64,000 bases of DNA from Thamnaconus septentrionalis (lineage: Eukaryota > Chordata > Actinopteri > Tetraodontiformes > Monacanthidae). Under the pieces are notes generated by a model that made no database searches, was not told the origin of the DNA, and worked only from the letters and a program-made list of their open reading frames with translations. Numbering within the stretch: position 1 is the first letter of the stretch; every line of letters starts with the position of its first letter. Location of the stretch: assembly GCA_009823395.1 (NCBI GenBank), contig CM020516.1, forward strand, positions 8,015,001 to 8,079,000, written 5' to 3'. Shown here one piece after another: positions 34,964 through 47,581 of this stretch. The translations under genes and the position numbers were made by a program.

Positions 34964-37900
34964 GGTGGGGGGGGTGGGCGGGCATCGATGGAGGAAGCTG
35001 CTCGGTGACGGCCACCGTCTTAATGGCTTCACTCGGACAAGATAATGCAAAAGCCGATGGCTGAGCCCGGCTCGTTCATTTGTCCTTGTGGAAAACACAG
35101 CAAAGAGACAGGAGGGCGACTGACGAGAGATGAGCAGCGTCTTCCAAAGGTCTCACGCTATGCAAAACTCAAGGAGGAGCTCTGGGTTTATCTCCTCCCA
35201 CCAGTTGCCCCTGCAGTAGCGCAGCCTCGGTCAGAACAGCGTCCCGTCATCCCTGTCCCGCCAGGTCAGCGTTGCCTCTCCACGTCTCGGCTTTATCACT
35301 GTAGCTGAAGGGAGAAAAATACATGTCGGACCCTCACATGCTACCAGTGTGCCTCTGAAGAGTGAGCTGGAATGAAGATAAGAGCAGATGTTCCCTCAGT
35401 GGCCAATGTGTGTGAGCTGCTGCTGCTCTCCTAGAGTGTCTTTAAATGAACTCCCCAGAATTAGGAAACCCTGCTTTACCCTTGCTTGCACTACTGTACA
35501 CTTCTATTAATCAGAACTATATGATGTCACAAAGGGTTCTGAAACGACATCTCCCAGATGAATCGCACATAACATCCCCTGAGCCCAGCCAGGCGTGTGG
35601 ACTTAACGCTCACAAGTGAGTCCAAAAAGGTGAAGGTCCAAAAAAAAAAGCCTGAGTATTTTTTTATTTATTTATTTTGCATCATGCTACAAACAGTGGG
35701 CTAAATATGCTGTTTCCCAGAGGCCTGGAGAGATTTCAGAATAAGTAATCATGCAAGACTTGGATGGTAAATCAGGATCAAACAACATGGCACATTTGAA
35801 AGTGTCACACGGGTCTTTTCATTCACTGGTTCAGAACTCAGTTTTCCTGAGTGGTTCCAGCAAGTCCAAAATGAAATTCCAATTTCCGACATGCCCACCG
35901 TGCTAAATCTATGATGGATGTATAAAATGAGCAACAAAAAAAAAAAAAAAATCCCCAAACTTTCTGAGGTCAACTTCATTTTAAAAAAAGGAACTGTGGT
36001 GTGGAAAAGCATTGAAGTAGTGACACGTAGATTAATGATGGCAGTCGAGGAGGAGACTGAAAGTGAGGACTGGGGAGGAGGCGGGGCTGAGGACTGTTTG
36101 GGTTCAGCAGAGGCGAGATAAGAGCTGGAGAGTGTGTGCAGAGGGGATGCAGCTGTCCGTCGGCCAAATGCCTCCTCGCAGAGCAACAGACATGTAAGGA
36201 GGAAGAAAGACTTCCAACGATCAGGCTTAAAGATGAAGCTTTTGCTTCAAGTGTTCAGTAGAAGGAGGAGGGAGGAGGAAAATGACATTAATGGGATCGC
36301 GTGGGGCATTTGCACACAAAGTGGAATGAGGAAGGATTTAATATTGATATTAGGAGGCAGCAATTTGCAAATGAGATCATCGGAAGTCTTGGTCCTCACA
36401 GGCGCGCGGCCAATAGCGGCCTGTGCGCCACATGCTGTCAATAATGTATTTTGCTCTGACATGGATGGTAGTGATTATTGTGGGCGGCACTGCCCCGCCC
36501 CCACCGGCTACCACCGTCCAATGTCTACCTTGTCAAACGGAACTGCTCCAACAAGTGGAAGGAAGCCTCTGGAGCTCCTCCCTCACACTGGCACTTTCCA
36601 ATCTTACGTAAGCAACCTTAACTACATAACTGGGCGGAACAGGGGGGCTGCTTACGTTCTGACTGTTAGCTCAGCTAGCTAGCTAGCTAGTTGAATTGTG
36701 CCCTGGCGTAGCCTTTCCAGGTGACTAAAAAGAATGTTGAGAAGAAACACTGTGTGTTAGTAATGATGAAATAACAGGTTTTCTTTAGTTGCGCTGTTGT
36801 TCCTCACTGAGCTCTGCTGGAGATACACGGGCCGACCGTTTTGCTTCTCTTGGACGGGACGGAGGTGAGACCAGGATTCATGGACAGCTCAAGTTTGCTT
36901 CCCGTCACTACGTGGCTCCGTTGTCACACAATAAAACACAACTGGTTGTCGAGACCGGCGCCACTGTCGCGCGTCTCGACGACACCTGACCGGCGGCTGC
37001 CGAGAAGAGCCACCTTCTGTTTGCTCTCGCACCTTGCAGCTCTGCATATCGCCGAAATTCAGGTTTCCTCAGCATGAGAAAGCGCAGCAGGAGGCCATAA
37101 AGCGAGTCCTCGCTCACGCAGGTCCGGACTTCCAAATTGCTCCCGTTGGATAATTTAGGGTTTTGCGGCCATAAATGTCTGGCGAGGCCGTATTTCATCA
37201 CTTACGAGGCGGCGAGGGTTATAAAACGCTCTTGTTGTCTCACCTCCCACAGTCGCAGCGCTATTTCATCTAGCGCAGCGCGGCGGCGAGGCCTTATCTC
37301 TGCCCGTCCTCCACACCTTTTCCTCAGCGCACGTTGGCCTCACGCCGGTCCGAAAATGAGTCAGCAGAAATTAAAAAAAAAAAAAAACAACGAAAAAACT
37401 AAACTAAATGAAAAAAGATACCCAAAACGAGAGGCAGCCAATGCAGCGGCCAAGGAAACGACTGGCTGTGATAGAGAAGCGCTAAAGTCACGATTAAGAG
37501 CCTCTCTTTCTAAATACAGAGGAGTCTCCTGCTTCTCTGCAGCTGCCTCTGAAGTGACGGATGTGTCCTCGGGGGAGAGCCTCCCGGCATCCTTAATGGC
37601 TTCTCACTTCCAGAGAGAGAGAGAGAGAAAGAAAAAAGAAGAAGCTTTGAATGTTTTGCCTTGAAATGCGCTCATTGCGAATTCAGAGCGACGCCGGGGC
37701 TCGAGGCTCCGACTGCCGTGGTTTAGCGTCGTCGCATTTCTGTAAAGTTACTTCCCACCTTGATCCCAGTTTTACCGACGGCTACGCAGAGCGTCGGCAG
37801 GTAGACGGGCCCGGAGCGCATTCTGTAGTCAGTTAGCGCGCGGCGGTCGCTAAGATTTTGCAACGCGAGCTAATCATGAGCGCGCCGCGTACCTGTTGTC

Positions 37901-40900
37901 TGGCTAAATTGTTGCAATCAGCAGAGCTCATTTGTGATTGTCAGGGCGGTGAGGGGGTGATGATTTTGTTTTTTTTTTGATGGATGCGTGCGGGAATCGT
38001 TAGCGAAAGGCTCACCTCACTGCTCGGCGCAAGCCGCTCATTACTCAGCCAGCGCCGCCGACGGGTCGCACAGACTCGCTGGCACTCGCTAATGAGACCA
38101 CAAAAGACACGGCGGCTTTCAGTGTCTTCCCTCGTTGCGCAATTACGCTTAAAGTCTGACAATGAAGAGTGACTAAATTGCTCATTATTCGATTCTCTTT
38201 TCTCCCCCCTTGCCTGCTTTTTACAGAACGGCTCTGTAAATCCGTGTGTTAGCTCGTTTACTTAGCCAGCAGCGACCCCTGGAGCTGCGTTTATTTTTGT
38301 ACTTTATGTGTTTGACCCTTCGTCTCTTCAAAAAGCGTCACCTTTTTAACGCTACCTTCTGCTTCACCCCGGACAGTTTTCTTTGAAAAGGCTTTTTGAA
38401 TTAGTTTGAATGACAGCTTTAGAATAAGTTCCAGCGAGGGGGGGAAATGTTCCGGAAGGCTGGAATCCTCTGTCGCTTGATGAGTAGCAGCGTAGCGCTG
38501 GTGCGTGCACGTGCTGTCAACATCATTATTTGTGAAGCGGAGAAGAAAAACATTCCCGCCGGTTTGGCGGTGAAGCCAAGGACTTTTCATTATGACACGT
38601 CTCAGGACCGGCTCGCTTAGATCTGCGGGAAAGGGGAGGAAGTCCAACTTCAGATCTGCTCTGTACACGTTCTGAGAGAATTGCGCTTGGAAAGAGAAGA
38701 CTGAAGCAGTGGACGCCTCATTAGGCTGCAGTTGACCGACTTACTGGTCAGCTTACTGTTGTTCTAGTTTATCTAAACAATTAAAACTATTATTACCTCT
38801 GTCACATGTTTACAAAGAACCTCAGCTAGCAGTTTATCTTATTGCTAAAGGTAATTACTTGTCAAAAAAAACAACTCAGCTGATCCGTGAAGACCAGAAC
38901 ACTTTTCCTTTTTTTTTAATCCAACATAAGCCTTTGTGTCTTTATTTACGTGTCCTCTTTGCATGAGTGCTCAGGTCAGACACAAAGTTCGCAAAGAAAA
39001 GGCTTTTAGGATTAACCCCTCCCAAACCCCCTGCCGTAGCTATTTTTTTTGGCAAATGGATCTGTCGCTATCTCAAATGAAACAACTTCAGCAGGACTTG
39101 TGGGATTATTAAAACCTCCCCAAACTGAATAAAGAGCAACGGAGCAGCTAATTCCTGCCCATTAATGTCCAATGTCGCTGCTTATTGCAGAATTCCGCTG
39201 CTGGTTGTCAGCTAATAGCAGGCGTTGGATCAAAGAAGCAGAAAATTGAATTGACTATAACAATCGAGTGATACATTAAAAAAAAATCATTAACATAGCC
39301 TTTATCATTTAGTCCTCATCAAGTTGGGATGTTGTTTCCTTACGTCGCTGATGAAGCGGCAAATAGATCTTTTAGATTTTTGTCACATTCCCTTGTGAAA
39401 ATTCCATAGAGGGTGTTTGGAAACTTGCAAACAGATGAACCATGCGTCAACTTGCTACTGTTGGATTAATGAGCTCCAGGCTTCCTGTTATCAGGGACAT
39501 TCTTTCTCGTAGAGACAGAGCACAGAGATCATTTTGAATGGAGAGATCCGTAGCCGCAAATAAGGCGCAAATCCCTCCCCCTTCACCTGTCAATCAGTTG
39601 TGTTCACTCAAAGCCGAATCGGGAGAGTTATCAGCCAATCATGCGGTTTCAACACCTGACAGATACAGTTCAAAACGTTTGTTAGCAAGCTAGTTCACGC
39701 TAGTTTCTGATACATTTGCTAGCCAATGGATTAGTTCATGCATTAGCTTCATTCTTAAGAGGTTTTCAGGGCGGCCACCTCTTCATGCATGTTTAATTGT
39801 CCAGGCAGTTGACGAGTTATGGAACTAGGAGAAATTCATGGCTGACTGAAATCACTTTGTATCAGGCTGGCGAGGTGGATGGGTGTGATTTCACAGTAGT
39901 GATTTGCGGTTGTGCAAGCAGAGAAATCTCGTTTGACAGAATAAAGAAGCTGACGAATATGAAGGAACGCTGGCGGGGTTTGTTTTTTTTTCACCTCCTC
40001 CAAGATGATGGACGCTACAGAAAGTAATTAAGCACAAGGAGGTTTTTCCTCGATCGGAAAGGGCAGGACAGGCCCCACTTTTTATTGGACACAGCTGAGT
40101 CTACAGTAATGTACAGACAGGCGACTAAATATCACCTCCCCTCCCAGATTCACCTCCAGCTCCTCCAGCAGCCTCGACACGGCCGTTTGTCAACCGTCAC
40201 TTTCGGCGGAGGGCCGAGCTGTGTAACCAGGTGGAACTGGCTGTAATTAGGCAGCGCAGGAAGAAATGATGGACAAGCAAAGCAGTCACAGGCAATTTGC
40301 CTTCGAAAGAGTCGATGCGCCGGGCCTCCCCGGGGCTCCGTTCGGCCGCCTCCACCCGCGCACTCAGACGTTACGACCACATAATCGTCACACTCCATCA
40401 CGGGCCTGCGCTTTGTTTTTATGTGCTGTTTTTTTAACCTCCGCCCGCCTTTTCCCCCCCTCACCTCTCACATTTTTATGTCACGCCCCGTTAGCTTTTG
40501 CTCTGCCCGCCTCCTCCACCTAATATTCTGACCTCAGATGACAACAACCGGTTCCCTCGGCGGCCCTTTGATCGCCGCTGACTTCTATTCATCGCTGCCA
40601 TTCAGCCGAACAGGTTGTGTTTATAATATCCACACATTTCCTTTTATGTGCTTATTGCCGCAGATTTGTCTTCTTCCCCCACCCCTTTCTCTTCCCCCCA
40701 CCACGACGCTCTCCACCCCCGGCGTGTGTCACCCAGAGCAACATATTTGTAAATCACCCTTTTCCCTCAAGATTATTCCTCACGATAATGGCTGCTTTCA
40801 CGTTGGTAGGATGCCTCTTGGCTGCATTGTCACCGTTCAAAGTGTGTTTTTCACAATTCAACGGCTGGCCGATCCATCACGCTCTCGCCGTGTCTCCGGG

Positions 40901-41429
40901 GTGGGGGTGATTTATTATCCCCTTGGAAATTACTGCGCTGATGCTGTCATTTGGTTAAAAGATAAACACTGCTATCTGGAAAACTCCGTAAGAGAAAATA
41001 AAGGTGTTGTATTTTTGTCTTATTTAAAAAAAATAAAACTGTTTCTGCAATTTGGGGGCAGTTGTTTAATGGACCAACCTCGACTTTCAACTTGAGACAT
41101 TTTGGAAAACTTTTCTCTCGGTCCTAATCCTTCCTTCAAGTTTGCCAACCCTCCCCTCCCTTCCCCCCACCTCTTTAATTGCTCCTGAGTTGCATCATCC
41201 TGGAATTGCATCATCAAGTAAGTAATTGGCACCAAACTATTCTTATGCATTCATCCCTGCATATTGGATGGGAATGCGTGTAATGATTATTTAGACCCGT
41301 AATGACCAGAGTTTAACAGCTTGGCAGACACGTGTGTTGATGCCGCATGCAGACAGCATTAATTAAACAAGCAGAGGGAATTGGTGGAAGACAACAATGA
41401 AGAAAAGAATGTATGTTGCACATTTTCCA
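34964..41429. other. Long unique interval, no gene recognised
   Basis: About 6.5 kb. Holds an A18 run near 35936, a short (CTAG)n at about 36668-36690, and an AG-rich stretch at 37612-37642. ORFs of 175-185 codons (36134-36682, 37137-37664, 40538-41095) have no recognisable domain and are of a length expected by chance in 64 kb of six-frame sequence. No paired splice sites were identified. Confidence 0.45.
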
Positions 41430-41475
41430 GAAGAAGAAGAAGAAGAAGAAGAAGAAGAAGAAGAAGAAGGAGAAG
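41430..41475. repeat. (GAA)n tract
   Basis: About 13 AAG units, then GGAGAAGG. Purine-only on the plus strand, opposite to the TTC tract at 32016. Confidence 0.95.
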
Positions 41476-42016
41476 GCTCGTAACCGTCATGTTGTTGTGT
41501 CAGAATTGAGGTAAAACACCTGTTTGAAGGTGACTGATATTAATTATAAATTAATGAAGTCTTTAAAACAAGCTGTCAGGGTTCATGATAATACATCTTT
41601 TATTTTAATACCAAACTGTCATATTAAACTCTAAATGCACAGCATTCATCGAATTGGAAAAATAAAAAATGCAGAGAAAAAGCTCGCACCAAAACAACAA
41701 AACAACAAAACAAAAAACATGTGGCAGTGAAATTCCAGATTCTGCCCACCAGCTTTCCCCTAATTATTGTGCGACAACATGTAATGTTAATGAGAGTTTG
41801 TCGGAGTAATAGTGGGATAATTAAGCGTCAGGATGGTGAGATGTTATCTGGTGCAAACTGGCCGCACAAGAACTTCCACATCAGCACGAATCTGATAAAA
41901 CTGGAAAATGGAAAGAGGAAGCTGGAAATGGCTTCCCAAAAATAGGATGGGAATCTGATTAGTGGACTGTGGGGACCTTGTTTATTTTGTCTTATGTAAG
42001 AACATTGCGTCTGTTG

Positions 42017-42087
42017 TTTATTGTAATGTTTTCTCCAAAATATTACAATAAATGAAAAATCTTTTTTAGAAACATTTCTAAAAAAGA
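42017..42087. repeat. Two adjacent perfect-stem hairpins
   Basis: The first is TTTATTGTAAT (42017-42027) and ATTACAATAAA (42042-42052), an 11-bp stem with a 14-nt loop. The second is TCTTTTTTAGAA (42060-42071) and TTCTAAAAAAGA (42076-42087), a 12-bp stem with a 4-nt loop. Both are AT-rich and 7 nt apart. They may be cores of an old AT-rich MITE. Confidence 0.75.
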
Positions 42088-44303
42088 AATCATTTGACTT
42101 TCCAGTCTTCAGAATCCATTTATTCCATTTGTGCATGCAAGCCTTTGTGCGACATGCGAAACTAGACAGCAGTCGGAAAAATAAAAAATTGAACATAGGA
42201 TTAAAATCTTTTGTGCGAATGCCGCTAGAGCTGCTGCCATCCATTAACTTCTCCTCCACCCCATTTTTTGAAAAATGGGAAGGTCGATTGAGAGCGTCAT
42301 GCAACACGGATTGATGGAGCAGATAAAGCTGATGAGTGTGATTGAGCACCGAACAAACACTGGTCGTGTGCACCGCCGAGCATTTCCAGCCTGATTTACC
42401 TGTCTCATTGAATTTTCTGCTCGGGTCAGTGGAAGTTAATTAATTTCCCCTTTCAGGGATTTTTATCGGTGCGAGAATTTTAGAGGTGAGCTTCTCGGAA
42501 TATTATGTTTTAAAGAAGCTGCTGTTATCAATTTTACTGATCGAAAAACATTAGTGATAAATCATATCGGTGGCTGTTTCTTCTCAGAGAGCCAGATCTT
42601 TGTGGCGCAGGTTGCTTTGCTTAACTCTGGCTTGTTTCCAAGCTTAAGTGACAAGTGTGCTGCAGTAATTATTAATCAGTTATTGCAATCAGGTGGTTGT
42701 TGTTTGCCGCAACATTATTTTGCCTGTTTACCTGACAAGCAAAAGCTGGAGACTAATTGGAAGATGGGGGTCCGTTAGATCAGAAAAGTCACCACATTTT
42801 TGACACCGTGAGAGAGAAAAAACCGTGAGACCGTGAGATTTTATGTCTGTGTCAACAGCTTCTTATGATCACTCGTCTGCCAACCACCTCCAAACATTTC
42901 GTTAATGGACTGTGATGGCTCTCGAGAACTTTCGGGGAAAAATACTTTTTTAACGTCTGGATTGTGGCATGAAACGGGCCAAACACTGAGCCAGAGCCCT
43001 GATGAATGAGTCAACAGATGACTTTGGGGAGGACAGAAAGTGATGGAAGGAACTTGTCCTGTGCTCTGGAAGTTCTTTTTGGCCATGAGGGGGACATTTA
43101 GATTTCAGAGCCAATTTTACCTTTCAAAGTTCAACTAGATTTGTTGTTCAGGAGGGTCACAACTTTCGAAAAGAGACAAATTCTGAAAAACAAAATTAGA
43201 AAGAAGGTGGAAATATGCAGAAAATGGAAGTCGCTTGTGTACAAACACGCAGCTATCTGATTAAAGATCTGACAGTTTTGGTGTGCTGCCACTGTCACTG
43301 TGTGTTGTCCCTGGGCTGCTCCACACACAGACGTGTTGGAGATACCCCTCGGTCATATGAAACGCTCCATCTGGTGTGTGGCTATCTGCTGCCTTTCCCG
43401 AAGCGACAACCAAAGCTTCAGTCTCACTCTGAGCACGAGAGCGTTGCAGCCCCGAGGTCTCGCTAGATGTGAGCTAAAATCGAGTTCGTCATTAAAAGAA
43501 AAAAAACAAACAAAACCCAGATGCCCAAGATTAAGATGCAACCTCTGACATGAACTTAAGCAGCAGTTGAAGCTCCTGAGACCCTCCACCTTGTTTTTGA
43601 TGAGGTTGGTACGAGATGCTGGAGCGCACGTCTCTTAATAGCCTGGCCCACTTTGTCAAAACGGCCCCGTTTGCTTGAGTTCAAGGATCCAGATTGGGGA
43701 GTGTGAGACTCATGGAGAGCCAGAGGGTAGTCTCCTGCTGTGAAGCTGTCACGGTGTCCTTTTATGCGAATGTAATCGCTGTAGAAGAAGACTGTTTGAG
43801 CTGTGAAATGAAAATAACAGCCTTAAAGGCTTTCTTAAATAAGCAACCCTGTGAAGTTTACCTACTTTTAAAAGACAAGCTTTCAAATGAGTTTCACGTT
43901 CTGCTTGACTTGTATCAAGGAAACTGGCAACCCAGGCTTCACCCAGTGCATCCGACTGGCCTGATGCAGGACCTCAGTACTCTGGTCACCTGCCCAGGAC
44001 CTTTTACTTGAGAATGTGCTTCACTTAATGGAAACTGGACCTTCTTGAGGAACTCCTACTACTAATACTAATGATTAACCCCTTTGTGTTGCTTTTTGGG
44101 GCTAGCTCACTTCCCTTTGGTGAAGGAAGCAACTAGAGGATGGAAAGGGACGGACAGAGGTGATGGGCACGCAACCAAATTCATGTAGTCCTATACCAAT
44201 TTTAGCTGGGGGCGCAGTGCCAATGCCAGGGGCTTTGCCAACGCCATTTACGCTTTTACACGTCAATAAATCATAAAAAGTGATTTTGAATCACTTTAAG
44301 GTA

Positions 44304-44304
<1 letters not shown>
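42088..44304. other. Unique sequence, no gene recognised
   Basis: Short ORFs only. The 105-codon plus-strand ORF at 43694-44011 has mixed composition but no recognisable motif. Confidence 0.45.
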
Positions 44305-44374
<70 letters not shown>

Positions 44375-44376
44375 TT
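44305..44376. repeat. (TA)n microsatellite
   Basis: About 70 bp of TA dinucleotides with two CA interruptions near the ends. Confidence 0.95.
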
Positions 44377-44473
44377 GCACATAGGGTTGCTTTAACCAAG
44401 CCTTTTAAAATGCATCAATGCTTGAGTCTGTCGATTGACTAGCATTATCATGAGAGGAAAAGATTTTGTTGAT

Positions 44474-44520
44474 ATTAGATTAGATTAGATTGAACTTTAT
44501 TGATCCCAAATTGGGAAACT
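44474..44520 (-). mobile_element. Non-LTR retrotransposon 3' end (RTE/Rex-like), reverse
   Basis: On the plus strand this reads a (TTAGA)n tail, then ACTTTATTGATCCCAAATTG and GGAAAC. It is the reverse-oriented counterpart of the element end at 33228-33270, sharing the core but with a pentanucleotide instead of a tetranucleotide tail. Confidence 0.65.
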
Positions 44521-46809
44521 ACACATATGATTATGATTATAACTTTTAATTAAAATTATTTGACTAATTGAAATGCTCAGAGATGACTGAGTGTGGAAAG
44601 CAGTGAATGTCATTCACTTTTTTTGATGAACCAAATATGAAATTATCAATAATGGTTGCTTTTCATATGATAAAATGCTAATTTTAGCTTATTTGTAAAA
44701 GTCGCATTGCCTCATGTAGGATCAGTAGGTGGATTCAAATTTGGCACATTTCCTTCCTTGTTTAATTAACTTTCCTGCAAAAATGTCAAAGACTAAAATA
44801 TTATTCAGTCTGGAAAGCCTTTGAAAAATTATCCACCGGCTGAGAAACGTGAAATCAGATGATTTGCCGCATCTTCTTGCTCGAAACATTTTCCTAATTT
44901 GCACTCCCCTGAGATGAAATCAACTTACCAGATGCAAACACGGCAACGACAAGGGAAGCAGGGGCTCGTGACTGGTAAACAACCCCTCAACACTGCACAG
45001 GCACCTAATTTCAAGTGAAGTTCTGTTTTGCTCCTCCAAAACACGCAATTAAAGGGCTAAAGTTAACTTTTTACAAATCACTCCAGCGAGACCAAACGCC
45101 CACGTCCAAGGAGTCCATAGCCGAGCGCTTCAGTGGGTGTTGTGGTTGACCTCTGATTAGGTCCACTGAGGAAGATCCAACCCCTTCGGTGTGCTATTTT
45201 CCACCGATAGCTGAATGTATGCGAGCACTAATGCAGGTGGATGTCAGGTTAATTTGAAGTCACTTGCACTGAAAGAAACACCTACCCTGACAGAAGCAGT
45301 GCGAAAAAGGTGGCAACCTGTCGGATTTTAAGTGTCCGTCCGATAAAGAGCCCATAGACAGTGTTTGTAAAGAGGAGGCAAAGCATGAAAACTAACTGGA
45401 CCAACTTTCTATCACATTCAAGTGGACAAATCTGAATTTTTTCTTACAGCTACTTAAGTTAGCTTCCGCCACTGGTGCTACATCGGTGTTGGATCGTGAT
45501 TTGTCACAATCTTGAAACAAGGGAAACATGTCCACCTAAAAAAAAAGCCTTCACTGCAGCTGCACAGGAGCCAGCCTGCTCCTGCGTTTGGTTGTGAAAA
45601 TAGTGTACAACTGTTTGGACTATAGTCTAACTCAAATGGGACCATACATTTTGCAACTAAATCACTTTCAGTTGAAATTTTAAAAGTACCTTTTCTTCCT
45701 CATTACAGTACCTTTAATGTTTCTTTTAACATTCCGATCCATATATTTTGCTTGTTCGTGCTGCACGGCCTTTTGTTATAATTCCTGGAATATTAATAAG
45801 GAACTGGGTGCTTGTAAGTTTTGTGGCACCATGGAACTAAATGATCTTTTCATATTGATCAGTTATTTTCTTGTTTTTTGCATCTTTATCTCAAATTAAC
45901 CTTTAAAGTTTAAAGCAAGTCTTTTTCATTCAGTTTACCGGTGTTATCTCAGAGAGTCCGTGTGTAACAGAGGATGTGTAATTTCAACAATGGATAAAAA
46001 AGTTGTTTAGGGGGTCAAACTGTGTTTATTTTGAGTCTAACCCTTCTTCAAAAGGTTGTGCTTGAATCTCAAGTGGTTTATCCTTCCTGAGTGCAGAGTA
46101 TTGGGCAAGCACCGTGTTATAGGAAAGGGCAGAGTGTCCTTGTTACTTAAATTGTTGGAATTAAGTGCTGGCAAGAGCGACTCTGTCCTCACTTGGTTCG
46201 TGTGGACGGCCTTCGGTACGGGTGGGAACCCAGCCAAGCAGGACATACTTGAGACCGGGTCACTCGGGACCACATTCAGAGGTGGTCTGAGCTGCATGTG
46301 GCCGCGTTCCTTTTTTAGTAGATCACAGTGAGCGAAGGTTCACGTCCTGTAGTTAAATAACCTGTTTCAACAGCATCAGCACATAATCATTGGAGCAAAA
46401 TGTTCTTTTTTTTTCTAAATGTGAGACGGCGGGATGTGCTTTGTTCTATTTCAATGTTTTCATCTTCTGCTCTTGTGTTTAGTCTTTCTTTTAAATTCTT
46501 ACTTGATGCTGTTACAACACGAAACAGTGATTGTAAAAAATTGAGAGCCACAGCCAATAAACTGTGGCATTTTAGCAAACAGTTTTTAAGAATTCTGTCT
46601 GGAAAATTGCCTCGAGTCTAAACCAAAATTCTGTCTCTGGACTGTGTGAAAAGTTTTGAGCCCAAAGTGCCTCGTCAGGACTCGTGACTTTTGGAGCAGA
46701 AACAGAAGCTACAGCTGCACTTTTGTCCCAGTTGTTTCCAGAAGTGTGTAAGCTGAGTCCGCGACACCAGAGAAGTTTAAAGAACCCTGAGAAGTTTGGG
46801 TTTACCCAC
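44521..46809. other. Unique sequence, no gene recognised
   Basis: Small ORFs only. A segment at about 46050-46325 has the feel of a dispersed fish repeat, but I could not define its ends. Confidence 0.4.
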
Positions 46810-47216
46810 TAGTGTTTCTCAAAGTCACGTCGGGGCGGGGGGACGAAAAGAAGAATTCAGAAGTCCGGCGGTGGCCAGTGTTCTTTGTTGTTGGCCACTT
46901 TTGGCTGTAGAATCGTTCCGCGAGTAGCTGCGGAACGATGGTGTTGTTCACGCCAGACTTGAAGCGGGGTGCACCTCCGCGGCCGGCTCGCGCCGCGCAG
47001 CGATCATTTCGGCGTCTGCTCTATTTTCTTTCTAATGCGCGAGCCGCGAGCGAAAAAGCCAGAGGACAGTGAACAGTTTTCGAGCGCTGATAGAACGTAA
47101 TCAAACACCTTTGCATCAGTACGTGATCTACGCCGCGACTGGCGCGATATTATGACTTAGCGCACGCAACACTCAACGTCAGCCCGTGTGGCAGGTAGAA
47201 AATGTGATGTTGTCGC

Positions 47217-47417
47217 TTGACTGATGTTGATGTGGTCAATTTCATCAAAACAAGACCACTGAAAGCGCGGCTATTCTCTGCACTTTGTGAGGAGATGGGA
47301 ACACAACATAAAGCTGTGTTGTTTCATAGGGAAGCCAGGATGGTGGATGTTCCAAAAGTGGTTTGCCAAAAAAAGTTATTTGCACAGCAGAAAAGTGAAA
47401 GGAGTATTCTTGTTTAA
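47217..47417 (+). pseudogene. hAT transposase fragment (ZBED5/Charlie-like)
   Basis: A 66-codon open frame contains VNFIKTRPLKARLFSA, then a CEEMG motif and LFH-EAR. I recognise this run as the conserved VNFIK-RPL-SRLFS-LC-EMG-EH-LLFHTEVRWLSRGKVL segment of hAT transposases and their domesticated ZBED5/SCAND3-type relatives. After LFHREAR the similarity is lost over a few residues (the expected WLSRG is absent) and only PKVV resembles what follows, so substitutions or a small indel have damaged it. Full-length transposases of this family are roughly 600 residues, so about a tenth survives. It lies inside the hAT-type ends at 46810-47578, which supports the assignment. It is not expected to make a functional protein. 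Confidence 0.75.
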
Positions 47418-47522
47418 AAAGTAATGTTCAAGAGTGATTTGCTAAAGTTGTTTACTTGTCCAAAATAAATGATTTCATAAATGAAAAGAAAAGTGAAATG
47501 AAAGTGAAATGAATGTTCATGA

Positions 47523-47544
47523 TGAAAATTTTTCTTCCTCCAAG
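47523..47544. repeat. 22-bp direct repeat, upstream copy
   Basis: Reads TGAAAATTTTT then CTTCCTCCAAG. It differs by one base from 49077-49098 on the other side of the satellite, and lies inside the right end of the hAT derivative. Confidence 0.9.
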
Positions 47545-47581
47545 GTGGGGCGTGACAGAGAAAGTTTGAGAACCACTGCCC

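Larger units (their letters stand above)
46810..47578 (+). mobile_element. hAT (Charlie-like) deletion derivative
   Basis: The left end reads TAGTGTTTCTCAAAG and the right end CTTTGAGAACCACTG-like (47564-47578). Oriented alike they share AGTG(T/G)TTCTCAAA, and GTGGGGCGTGACAG just inside the right end mirrors CACGTCGGGGCGGGG at the left. TAGTG/CAGTG ends with TTCTCAAA are typical of Charlie-type hAT elements. The interior includes a transposase-like remnant at 47217-47417 on the same strand. No 8-bp target duplication is visible because the right end abuts the satellite array. Confidence 0.75.

Noticed and set aside
36134..36682. 182-codon plus-strand ORF
   Set aside because: No recognisable domain, no splice support, and overlapped by other open frames.
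46050..46325. Possible dispersed fish repeat containing TTCAGAGGTGGTCTGAG
   Set aside because: It feels familiar, but no terminal repeats, tail or second copy could be shown in the window.
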